From Actinomadura parmotrematis (GTDB lineage: Bacteria > Actinomycetota > Actinomycetes > Streptosporangiales > Streptosporangiaceae): DNA of 64,000 nt. This document shows positions 32,128 through 39,327 of the stretch, piece after piece. The stretch covers positions 1-64,000 of the forward strand of contig NZ_JAIBOA010000018.1 in the NCBI RefSeq assembly GCF_019458805.1, read 5' to 3'. The notes under the pieces are model-generated. The model was given only the letters and a program-made list of their open reading frames with translations. It was not told the DNA's origin and ran no database searches. The position numbers were made by a program, and so were the translations under genes. Positions within the stretch are counted from its first letter, which is position 1. The number at the start of each line of letters is the position of its first letter.

Positions 32128-33966
32128 TCAGCCGGTGAGCCGGTCGCGGACCGGGCCGAAGTTCAGCATGCCGCTGCCCGCGCCCGCCAGCTCGGCTGCG
32201 GCGGGCCGCAAGCGCGCGCGGGCGCGGGCGAGGACGGCGCCGTCGCCGGCGGCGCGCGCCGCGTCGGCCTCCAGACAGCAGAGCGCCTCGTACAGCAGGT
32301 CGGCGGGCGGCTCGGGCAGGGCGCGCAGCGCGTCCGGGTCGTGGCGGGCCTCCGCCCACGGGCGGTACGGCCCCCAGTCCTCGCCCGGGCCGACCGGCAC
32401 GCCGATCGACAGCAGCGCGAGCGGCAGCAGCCCGTCCCGGACGCCCGGCATGCCGGCGCCGTCCAGGAGGGCGTCCGCGGCCCGGTAGGCGTCCTCGGAC
32501 GGCGCGCGCATCGCCCGGTACCAGGCGGTGAAGACGCGGGCGAGCGGCAGCTCGTGGCGGTCGGCGAGCCGGTCGGCGGCGTCCGCGTGCTCGGACGCGG
32601 CGGCGAAGTCGGCGAGCGCGGAGCGCGCCTGGAGGCGGACCAGACGCCCGAGCACCTCGTACGTCGGCAGGGCGTGCCGGGCGGCGAGCGCGACCAGTTC
32701 GGCGCCGATCGCGTCCCGCTCCGGCGCCATCCCGGCGCGCGTGCACGACTGCATGAACCGGCCGTTCAGCGCGAACGCCAGCAACGCCGGGTCGTCCAGC
32801 GCGCGCGCAAGCCGCTCGGCCTCGCGCGCGGCGGCCGGGCCGCGCGGGGAGCGGGTGCCACGCGACTCCACCGCGACCGTCGCGAGCAGACGGCACCGCG
32901 CCGCGTCGCTGCCGGGAGTCAGCGCGGCGAGGGTGCGTTCGGCGGCGGTGACGATCCGGGCGGCGAGCGCCGGATCGTCCGAGCGCGGCCAGAGCGCGGG
33001 GACGTCGAACGTGCCGATGACGCGGGCGGTCAGCTCGGCGTCGCCGGTCTCCTCGGCGGCCTCGACGGCGGCGAGGCGGTGCGTCCGGGACTCGGCCAGC
33101 CCGCCGCCGCCCGTCACCGCCAGGTCGCGGATCAGCCCGACGGTCGACTCCAGCCGGACGCGGGCCCCCGCCGCGACCGTCCGGTCGTAGGCGGCCGCCG
33201 CCCGCGTCCACAGCCGCGACGCGGCGGTCTCCAGGCCGGGATCGTGCGCCAGGATGTCGGCCTCCAAGCGCCGTAGGGGCGCGCCCGGGTCGACGCCGAG
33301 CCCCTCGGCCAGGGCGGCGCGCGCCCGGCGCAGCACGGCCAGCGCGTCGCCCTGGCGGCCCGTCCGGTACAGGGCGAGCGCCAGCAGCCGCCAGCCCTCC
33401 TCGCGCCACGGATGCGCGGCGGCGTGCGCGTCCAGGTCGGGCACGGCTTCGGCGGCGAGCCCCGCCGCGAGGCGCGCCTCGGCGAGCCGCTCGACCGCCC
33501 GCAGCCGCAGCTCGGCCAAGCGCGCGCGCTCGGGGACGGCCCAGTCCGCATCGGCGAAATCGGCGTAGGCGGGGCCGCGCCACAGATCCAGGGCGTCCTG
33601 GAGGCGGTGCAGGGACGGCGGCGCGGCGACGGCCCGCTCGAACCGCCAGGCGTCCACCGCGTCCGGCGCGGCGCGCAGCGCGTAACCGGGGCCCTCGGTC
33701 ACCAGCAGCCGCGCGGGCGCGCGAGGCGGCCGGTCGGGCTCCAGGGCGCGGCGGAGCGCCCCGACGAACGTCTGCACCGCCCCGGCGGCGCCCGCCGGCG
33801 GCTCGTCCCACAGATCGCCGATCAGCACGTCCAGCGGCACGACGCGGCCGCGCGCCACGATCAGCCGCGCGAGGACGGCCCGGTGGCGCGGCCCCTTCAG
33901 CTCCAGCGGCGCGCCGTCCCGGGCCGCCCCCACCGGCCCCAGCACCGCGAACCCGACGTCCCCCAC
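32128..33966 (-). CDS. SARP/BTAD-domain transcriptional activator
   Basis: The 612-residue protein has an OmpR-type winged helix at residues 1-90 (FAVLGPVGAARDGAPLELKG, HRAVLARLIVARGRVV, IGDLWDEPP), a bacterial transcriptional-activation domain to about 245 (EEGWRLLALALYRTGRQGDA) and a long helical TPR-like C-terminal half with no NB-ARC ATPase. This matches mid-size SARP regulators. Start: GTG at 33966 follows a TAACGT -10 by seven bases; GTG at 33975 lies inside that element. Two CGCTGA hexamers 11 bases apart directly upstream match SARP site spacing, so it may regulate itself and the divergent hydrolase. Confidence 0.85.
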   Translation of the reverse strand: MGDVGFAVLGPVGAARDGAPLELKGPRHRAVLARLIVARGRVVPLDVLIGDLWDEPPAGAAGAVQTFVGALRRALEPDRPPRAPARLLVTEGPGYALRAAPDAVDAWRFERAVAAPPSLHRLQDALDLWRGPAYADFADADWAVPERARLAELRLRAVERLAEARLAAGLAAEAVPDLDAHAAAHPWREEGWRLLALALYRTGRQGDALAVLRRARAALAEGLGVDPGAPLRRLEADILAHDPGLETAASRLWTRAAAAYDRTVAAGARVRLESTVGLIRDLAVTGGGGLAESRTHRLAAVEAAEETGDAELTARVIGTFDVPALWPRSDDPALAARIVTAAERTLAALTPGSDAARCRLLATVAVESRGTRSPRGPAAAREAERLARALDDPALLAFALNGRFMQSCTRAGMAPERDAIGAELVALAARHALPTYEVLGRLVRLQARSALADFAAASEHADAADRLADRHELPLARVFTAWYRAMRAPSEDAYRAADALLDGAGMPGVRDGLLPLALLSIGVPVGPGEDWGPYRPWAEARHDPDALRALPEPPADLLYEALCCLEADAARAAGDGAVLARARARLRPAAAELAGAGSGMLNFGPVRDRLTG

Positions 33967-33973
33967 ACCGGCC

Positions 33974-33979
33974 ACGTTA
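33974..33979 (-). promoter_or_regulatory. -10 element of a leaderless promoter (SARP gene)
   Basis: TAACGT on the minus strand, seven bases before the GTG at 33966. No ribosome site is present. Confidence 0.5.
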
Positions 33980-33981
33980 GG

Positions 33982-33998
33982 CGCTGACCGAACGCTGA
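33982..33998. promoter_or_regulatory. Candidate SARP direct-repeat site
   Basis: CGCTGA occurs at 33982-33987 and 33993-33998, an 11-base period. SARP regulators bind heptamer direct repeats with an 11-base period near -35. The site sits between the divergent SARP and hydrolase starts. Confidence 0.4.
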
Positions 33999-34021
33999 TC
34001 CGCCCCGGGCAGCCTCGGGGC

Positions 34022-34900
34022 ATGGACCTCACCGACCGCGGATTCCGCTACCGGCGCGTCACCGTCGCCGACGGCGTCGCCCTCAACGTCGCGACCAAGG
34101 GCACGGGCGACCCCGTCGTCCTGCTGCACGGCTTCCCCCAGACCCACCTGATGTGGCGGCACGTCGCCGCCGACCTCGCCGCCGACCACACCGTCATCTG
34201 CCCCGACCTGCGCGGCTACGGCGCCAGCGACAAGCCCGCCGAGACCGGCCCCGACGTCTACAGCAAGCGCACCATGGCCGCCGACACCGTCGCCGTCGCG
34301 CGCGCTTTCGGCTTCGAGCGGTTCGCGCTCGCCGGGCACGACCGGGGCGCGCTCGTCGCGTTCCGCGCCGGCCTCGACCACCCGGACGCCGTCACCCGGC
34401 TGGCCTGCCTGGACGTGCTGCCGACGCTGGACATGTGGGACGTCCTGCACGGCGCGTCCGCCGCCGTCGCCTTCCACCTGTACCTGATGGCGCAGCCGCC
34501 CGGCCTGCCCGAACTCATGATCGGAGCGGCCGCGGACGCCTTCTTCGGCCACTTCCTCGACGCCTGGGGCGCCTCCCCGGACGCGCTGCCCCCCGCCGTC
34601 CGCACCGCCTACCTGGACGCCTCCCGGGACGCCGTGCCGTCGATCGTCGCCGACTACCGGGCCTCCGCCGGCGTCGACCTCGACCACGACGAGGCCGACC
34701 GCGCCGCCGGGAACCGGCTCGCGATGCCCGTCACCGTCCTCCAGCAGGACTGGGGCGCCGCCCTCGGCTACGACGCCGCCGCCGTCTGGCGCGCCTGGGC
34801 GCCCGACCTGCGGCACCGCACCGTCACCAGCGGCCACTTCATGGCCGAGCAGGACCCGGCCGGCGTCACCGCCGCCCTCCGCGACCTGCTCAGCCGGTGA
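34022..34900 (+). CDS. Alpha/beta hydrolase resembling haloacetate dehalogenase
   Basis: The 292-residue protein shows LLHGFPQTHLMWRHVA (oxyanion region), LRGYGASDKP, YSKRTMAADTV, nucleophile Asp in AGHDRGALVAFRAGLDHP near residue 108, DYRASAGVDLDHDEAD near 217 and catalytic His in TSGHFMAEQ near 270. All are hallmarks of fluoroacetate/haloacetate dehalogenases. However, the His-Trp pair that holds the halide appears as His-Leu (FHLYLMAQP near 155), so dehalogenation of fluoroacetate is doubtful and an epoxide hydrolase-like role is possible. ATG start, 55 bases from the divergent SARP start. Overlaps the convergent membrane gene by 11 bases. Confidence 0.8.
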   Translation: MDLTDRGFRYRRVTVADGVALNVATKGTGDPVVLLHGFPQTHLMWRHVAADLAADHTVICPDLRGYGASDKPAETGPDVYSKRTMAADTVAVARAFGFERFALAGHDRGALVAFRAGLDHPDAVTRLACLDVLPTLDMWDVLHGASAAVAFHLYLMAQPPGLPELMIGAAADAFFGHFLDAWGASPDALPPAVRTAYLDASRDAVPSIVADYRASAGVDLDHDEADRAAGNRLAMPVTVLQQDWGAALGYDAAAVWRAWAPDLRHRTVTSGHFMAEQDPAGVTAALRDLLSR

Positions 34901-35258
34901 CGGCCCGCACCGCGTTGCGCTGCCCGCGCCGCCACACGCCCAGGTAGGACGCGGCGAGCGCGACGCCGAGGAAGAGCAGCACCTCGTAGCGGCCGACCAG
35001 GCCCAGGTTGCCGACGCAGAACGTGATCGCCAGGAAGAGCACGACGCACGTCCCCGCCGTCCGCAGGAACAGCAGCAGCAGGCGGCCCTGCGCGGCGGGG
35101 GCGCGGTCGCCCGCCCACACCGCCGTCCCGGTGAGGAGCGCCGCGACCGCGACGGCCCCGGCGTGCCCGACGAGCGGGACGGGCCCGAACAGGCCGAGGA
35201 CGAAGGCCGTCAGCACGTAGAGCGCGAAGAACAGGACGGTCGCGCGCAGCACCAGCAA
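34890..35258 (-). CDS. Four-helix membrane protein
   Basis: The 122-residue protein consists of four hydrophobic helices (LRATVLFFALYVLTAFVLGL, GAVAVAALLTGTAVWA, TCVVLFLAITFCVGNLG, YEVLLFLGVALAASYLG) and a basic tail. The frame is open far upstream; TTG at 35258 is chosen because GGAAGGGG lies seven bases before it and nothing conserved precedes it. The family is not recognised. It is divergent from the glutamine amidotransferase gene. Confidence 0.6.
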   Translation of the reverse strand: MLVLRATVLFFALYVLTAFVLGLFGPVPLVGHAGAVAVAALLTGTAVWAGDRAPAAQGRLLLLFLRTAGTCVVLFLAITFCVGNLGLVGRYEVLLFLGVALAASYLGVWRRGQRNAVRAVTG

Positions 35259-35370
35259 GATCGGCCCCTTCCAGGAGTGTCGGACCTGGTCAGGATAGGC
35301 GCGGCGGCCGCTCCCGGTCGCGGGGAAACGCCGCGCGAACCCCGACGCGGCCGGGCGCATCTCACCGTTC

Positions 35371-36297
35371 ATGTGCGGACTGTTCGGGCTGCTGCGATCC
35401 CCCCACGCCGACCACCCCGAGCGGGCCTCGGACGCCCTCGTCGCGCTCGGCGCCCTGGCCGAGGAGCGCGGCACCGACTCCGCCGGCCTCGCCCTGTTCA
35501 CCGGGCGGCCCGTCGCGCACGGCGCCGAGGGCCCCGCCGCCGGGACCGCCGACGACCGCCGCTCCGACATCAGCCACGACGGCGTCCGCGTCGTCAAGGG
35601 CCGCGGCGCCTTCGGCGGCGTCTGGGGCACCGGCCTGCTGCCCCTGCTGGACGCGGCGCCGCTCGCGTTCGGCCACACCCGCTGGGCCACCCAGGGGTCG
35701 CCGTTCTCGCTCGACAACGCCAGCCCGCTCGTCGTCCCCGGCCCGCACGGGGCGCCCGGCATCGTCGCCACCCACAACGGCGACGTCGAGGCGGGCCTGC
35801 TCCGCGCCCGGTACTCGCTGCCCCCGGCGACCGGCACCACCGACAGCGAACCGCTGTTCCAGATCCTCGCCCGCGCCCGCGGCACCGCCGAGATCACCGG
35901 CGTGCTGCGCGGCCTCGTCGGCCGCGCCGCGCTCGCCTGGGCCGACCGGAGCCGGCCCGGCGAGGTCCACCTCGCCCGCGCCGCGCTCAGCCCCCTCGCC
36001 GTCGCCGCCGACACCGACCGCAACCTGTACTGGGCGTCCAACCCCGACTGGTTCCGGCGCGTGCAGGACGCCACCGCCGTCCGGTTCGCGACCGTCGTCA
36101 TGCTCCGCGAGGGCACCTACCTGCGGCTGACTCCCGGCGACGTCCCGGCGCGCGCGGGTTTCGTCCCCACCGCCCGCGACTGGGACCTCGACGACCGCGT
36201 CTGGACCGGCTTCACCCCCGCCGACCGCGACGCCGACCGCGCCCGCCTCCGCCACCTGGTCGTCGGGAACGCGACCGCCGGGCCACGCGTGGCGTGA
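35371..36297 (+). CDS. Class II glutamine amidotransferase domain protein
   Basis: The 308-residue protein begins MCGLFGLL with the catalytic Cys2, followed by RGTDSAGLALF, FGHTRWATQGSP (Arg and Thr of the glutamine pocket), THNGDVEA (Asn and Gly of the oxyanion hole) and TTDSEPLF. These define the N-terminal-nucleophile amidotransferase domain of GlmS and PurF, which frees ammonia from glutamine. No synthase or phosphoribosyl domain is attached, so its acceptor is unknown. ATG start. Convergent with serC, 19 bases away. Confidence 0.9.
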   Translation: MCGLFGLLRSPHADHPERASDALVALGALAEERGTDSAGLALFTGRPVAHGAEGPAAGTADDRRSDISHDGVRVVKGRGAFGGVWGTGLLPLLDAAPLAFGHTRWATQGSPFSLDNASPLVVPGPHGAPGIVATHNGDVEAGLLRARYSLPPATGTTDSEPLFQILARARGTAEITGVLRGLVGRAALAWADRSRPGEVHLARAALSPLAVAADTDRNLYWASNPDWFRRVQDATAVRFATVVMLREGTYLRLTPGDVPARAGFVPTARDWDLDDRVWTGFTPADRDADRARLRHLVVGNATAGPRVA

Positions 36298-36316
36298 CCC
36301 GGCGGGACGCGGCGCG

Positions 36317-37453
36317 CTAGAGGCGCTCGACGACGTACTCGATGCTCGCGGTGAGGGCCTCGACGTCGGCCGGGTCGATCGCCGGGAACATGCCGATGCG
36401 GAGCTGGTTACGGCCCAGCTTGCGGTACGGCTCGGTGTCGACGATGCCGTTGGCGCGCAGCGCCTTGGCGACGGCGGCGGCGTCCACCTCGTCGGCGAAG
36501 TCGATCGTGCCGACGACCTGCGAGCGCTGCGCCGGGTCGGCGACGAACGGCGAGGTGTAGGACGTCTTCTCGGCCCAGGTGTAGAGCCGCTGGGACGAGT
36601 CGGCGGTGCGCGCCGTCGTCCACTCCAGGCCGCCCTGGGCGTTCATCCACTCGATCTGCTCGGCGAACAGCAGCAGCGTCGCGACGGCCGGGGTGTTGTA
36701 GGTCTGGTCCTTGGCCGAGTTGTCCACGACCGTCTTCAGGTTGAAGAACTCCGGCACGTACCGGTCGGACGCGGCGATCTCGTCGATGCGGGCGAGCGCC
36801 GCCGGGGACGCGAGCGCGACCCACAGGCCGCCGTCGGCGGCGAAGCACTTCTGCGGCGCGAAGTAGTAGACGTCGGTCTCGCTGACGTCCACGGGCAGGC
36901 CGCCCGCGCCGGACGTCGCGTCCACCAGCACGAGCGCCTCGTCGGCGGACGTGCCGGCCGGGCGGGCGATCGGCATCGCGACGCCGGTCGAGGTCTCGTT
37001 GTGGGTGAGCGCGTACACGTCGACGCCGGCCTCGGCGGCCGCGGCCGGGTGGGTGCCCGGGTCGCTGGAGATCACCGAGGGGTCCGCCAGCCAGGGCGCG
37101 CCCTTGGTGACCTTGGCGAACTTGCTGGAGAACTCGCCGAACGCCAGGTGCTGGGACTTCTCGCGGACCAGCCCGAACGCGGCGGTGTCCCAGAACGCGG
37201 TCGTGCCGCCGTTGCTCAGCAGCACCTCGTAGCCCTCGGGGATCGAGAACAGGTCCGCGAGCCCGGCGCGGACACGCCCGACCAGGGACTTCACGGGCTT
37301 CTGCCGGTGCGAGGTGCCCAGGTAGGTCGAGCCGGACTCGGCCAGAGCGGCGAGCTGCTCGGGCCGGACCTTGGACGGACCGCATCCGAAGCGGCCGTCG
37401 GCGGGCTTGAGGTCGGCGGGAATGACGATGGCGGGATTCGCGGCTTCGGTCAC
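36317..37453 (-). CDS. serC: Phosphoserine aminotransferase
   Basis: The 378-residue protein is a PLP-dependent class V aminotransferase that makes O-phosphoserine from 3-phosphohydroxypyruvate in serine synthesis, and also serves pyridoxal phosphate synthesis. Markers are FGCGPSKVRPEQ near residue 23, LGTSHRQKPVK, SNGGTTAFWD, the Asp in VLVDATSGAGG and the PLP Lys in YYFAPQKCFAADGG near 205. This is the actinobacterial form of the enzyme. GTG at 37453 is in frame and lies seven bases after a TAGCCT -10. TnpB has inserted beyond its promoter. Confidence 0.95.
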   Translation of the reverse strand: MTEAANPAIVIPADLKPADGRFGCGPSKVRPEQLAALAESGSTYLGTSHRQKPVKSLVGRVRAGLADLFSIPEGYEVLLSNGGTTAFWDTAAFGLVREKSQHLAFGEFSSKFAKVTKGAPWLADPSVISSDPGTHPAAAAEAGVDVYALTHNETSTGVAMPIARPAGTSADEALVLVDATSGAGGLPVDVSETDVYYFAPQKCFAADGGLWVALASPAALARIDEIAASDRYVPEFFNLKTVVDNSAKDQTYNTPAVATLLLFAEQIEWMNAQGGLEWTTARTADSSQRLYTWAEKTSYTSPFVADPAQRSQVVGTIDFADEVDAAAVAKALRANGIVDTEPYRKLGRNQLRIGMFPAIDPADVEALTASIEYVVERL

Positions 37454-37460
37454 CCGCAGA

Positions 37461-37466
37461 AGGCTA
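37461..37466 (-). promoter_or_regulatory. -10 element of a leaderless promoter (serC)
   Basis: TAGCCT on the minus strand is followed by seven bases and the serC GTG. The same hexamer and spacing recur at 50115-50120. Confidence 0.55.
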
Positions 37467-37471
37467 CCGGA

Positions 37472-37546
37472 ACGCAAGTCGGCCCTCCGAGCCTTCGGAC
37501 CAGGTGGAAGGGGCGCGCGGAGAAGGCCGCCGAAGCTCGGTTGCGT
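37472..37546. repeat. Imperfect long inverted repeat between serC and tnpB
   Basis: ACGCAA at 37472-37477 pairs with TTGCGT at 37541-37546, and CCGAGCCTTCGG at 37487-37498 pairs with CCGAAGCTCGG at 37530-37540 with one bulge. The structure could be the left end of the TnpB element or a host stem-loop. Confidence 0.5.
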
Positions 37547-37575
37547 ATGGGCCGGACGGTCAAACCGCTGGGGAG

Positions 37576-37581
37576 TACGAT
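37576..37581 (+). promoter_or_regulatory. -10 element ahead of tnpB
   Basis: TACGAT is followed by six bases and the GTG at 37588. The nearest GGGGAG is too far from the GTG to act well as a ribosome site. Confidence 0.4.
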
Positions 37582-37587
37582 GGTGAC

Positions 37588-38844
37588 GTGCAGTTGCGGT
37601 ACAACTTCCGCGTGTATCCGTCGCCTGGTCAGCAGGTCGCGTTGGCGAGGGCGTTCGGGTGCGCGCGTGTGGTGTTCAACGACGGGTTGCGTGCCCGGCG
37701 GGACGCACACGAGCAGGGCCTGCCGTACATCTCCGATGGGGAGTTGTCCAAGCGGGTCATCACGCGGGCGAAGGCGATGCCGGAGCGGGCGTGGTTGGGC
37801 GAGGTGTCGGCGGTGGTGCTGCAACAGGCGCTGGCCGACCTCAACGCCGCCTACCGCAATTTCTTCGCCTCCCTCGCCGGGAAACGCAAAGGACGCAAGT
37901 TCGCCCCGCCGCGGTACCGGTCGCGCAAGGACAACCGGCAGGCCGTCCGCTTCACCCGCAACGCCAAATTCAAGGTGCTGGTCAATGGCCGACTGCGGTT
38001 GCCGAAGGTCGGGGATGTGGCGGTGCGCTGGTCGCGGCCCCTGCCCGCCGATCCCTCGTCAGTGACGATCGTCAAGGATGCGGCGGGCCGGTACTTCGCC
38101 TCGTTCGTGGTGGACACCGGCCGAGACGAGGCATTGCCACCGGTGGAGTCGGCGGTCGGGATCGATCTGGGGTTGACGCATTTCGCGGTGCTGTCGGACG
38201 GCACCAAGGTCACCGCGCCCAAGTTCTTGCGGCGGGCGGCCCGCAAGCTCAAGCGGTTGCAGCAGGGGTTGGCGCGCAAGCGGAAAGGCTCGGCCAACCG
38301 TCGCAAGGCCGCGATGAAGGTCGCTCGTGCGCATGCGCGGGTGGCCGATGCCCGGCGCGACTGGCAGCACAAGCTCTCGACCCAGATCATCCGCGACAAC
38401 CAAGCGGTGTACGTCGAGGACCTGTGCGTCACCGGCCTGGGCCGCACCCGGCTGGCCACATCGGTGTACGACGCCGGGTGGGCGTCGTTCACCGCGATGC
38501 TGGAGTACAAGGCCGCCCGCTACGGCAGAACCTTCGGCCGGGTGGACCGGTTCTTCCCCTCCACCCGCATGTGCTCGGCCTGCGGCCGCATCAGCGAGAA
38601 GAAAACACTCGACGTCCGCTCGTGGACCTGCCCGTGCGGGGCTGTCCACGACCGGGATGTGAACGCGGCCCTCAACGTGCTCGCCGCCGGGCAGGCGGAG
38701 AGGCTAAACGACCGTCGAGCGCGGGTAGGACCGGGATCCGTCCCGGCACCGCGCCGTGAAGCGGTAACCCGTCCCGATGCCGCGCGGACTCCGCGTTGTA
38801 TGGAGGGAATCTCCGCCCCTCAAGGCGAAGAGGATGCCAATTGA
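37588..38844 (+). CDS. tnpB: IS200/IS605-type TnpB RNA-guided nuclease
   Basis: The 418-residue protein is a full-length TnpB, the RNA-guided DNA nuclease ancestral to Cas12. The N-terminus QLRYNFRVYPSPGQQVALAR is the helix-turn-helix region. RuvC residues are intact: Asp193 in GIDLGLTHFAVL, Glu277 in VYVEDL and an Asp at 355-357 in HDRDVNAALN. The zinc finger pairs are CSAC (329-332) and CPC (348-350). The start GTG at 37588 begins the conserved region; the frame is open to 37504. Codon use is less GC-rich (TTG, AAA, GTC mixtures), a sign of transfer. No TnpA transposase is present, so the element is probably IS1341-like and moves in trans, if at all. Confidence 0.92.
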   Translation: MQLRYNFRVYPSPGQQVALARAFGCARVVFNDGLRARRDAHEQGLPYISDGELSKRVITRAKAMPERAWLGEVSAVVLQQALADLNAAYRNFFASLAGKRKGRKFAPPRYRSRKDNRQAVRFTRNAKFKVLVNGRLRLPKVGDVAVRWSRPLPADPSSVTIVKDAAGRYFASFVVDTGRDEALPPVESAVGIDLGLTHFAVLSDGTKVTAPKFLRRAARKLKRLQQGLARKRKGSANRRKAAMKVARAHARVADARRDWQHKLSTQIIRDNQAVYVEDLCVTGLGRTRLATSVYDAGWASFTAMLEYKAARYGRTFGRVDRFFPSTRMCSACGRISEKKTLDVRSWTCPCGAVHDRDVNAALNVLAAGQAERLNDRRARVGPGSVPAPRREAVTRPDAARTPRCMEGISAPQGEEDAN

Positions 38845-38856
38845 GCTGGCCCTGAG
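38700..38856 (+). ncRNA. Probable omega-RNA (right end of the TnpB element)
   Basis: TnpB guide RNAs cover the 3' end of tnpB and the right end of the element, then run into flanking DNA that serves as guide. Here the region past the RuvC end holds a small hairpin (CGCC at 38814-38817, GGCG at 38824-38827) followed by GAGGATGCCAA ending at 38840. If that is the right end, the guide would start near 38841. The 5' limit is approximate. This rests on the known behaviour of the family, not on a direct match. Confidence 0.4.
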
Positions 38857-38890
38857 ATCGCCGGTGGGTTCACATCCCGAGACGGTCGCG

Positions 38891-39250
38891 TCATCGGGTG
38901 CGGCGGCGATGGCGGTGGCGGGACCGGGACCAGGCGGTGAGGGCCAGGGCGGCGAGGGTGAAGAGGGCGGCGTTCGCGGCGGGCGGGTAGAGCCAGTCGT
39001 CTCCGCGCCGGTGGGCCTCCACGGCGGTGGACGCCGAGTCGTAGGCCAGGAAGGCGAGCAGCAGGACGGCGGCCCAGAGGGCGATGCGGCCGGCGATCCT
39101 GTCGGTGCGGCGGCGGCGCGCCTCGCGCTCCTCCTCGTAACGGCGCAGCTCGGCCGCCCGGTCCGGGACGGGCGTGGACGGCGGCGGGGCCGTGGCGGGG
39201 GCGGCCGGGCCGATGTCGCCGTCCAGGGGCTCGTCGTCGTGGGTGCTCAC
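38891..39250 (-). CDS. Small membrane protein with Pro-rich N-terminus
   Basis: The 119-residue protein has an acidic and Pro/Ala-rich first 35 residues, a charged helix (ELRRYEEEREARRRRTDRIA), a transmembrane helix near 58-76 (IALWAAVLLLAFLAYDS), a second helix near 92-110 and a basic tail. GTG at 39250 is chosen over an upstream frame because it starts the conserved region. The TnpB element lies just beyond its 3' end. Family not recognised. Confidence 0.65.
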   Translation of the reverse strand: MSTHDDEPLDGDIGPAAPATAPPPSTPVPDRAAELRRYEEEREARRRRTDRIAGRIALWAAVLLLAFLAYDSASTAVEAHRRGDDWLYPPAANAALFTLAALALTAWSRSRHRHRRRTR

Positions 39251-39313
39251 CGGGCAATCATCGCAAACGGGCGGAGAGACGTCATCGTGATCTCTTCGCC
39301 GGTGCGCGGCGTC

Positions 39314-39319
39314 TAACAT
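39314..39319 (+). promoter_or_regulatory. -10 element of a leaderless promoter (receptor-like gene)
   Basis: TAACAT lies eight bases before ATG at 39328. An in-frame GTG at 39322 falls too close to the hexamer to be transcribed as a start. Confidence 0.45.
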
Positions 39320-39327
39320 GCGTGACC

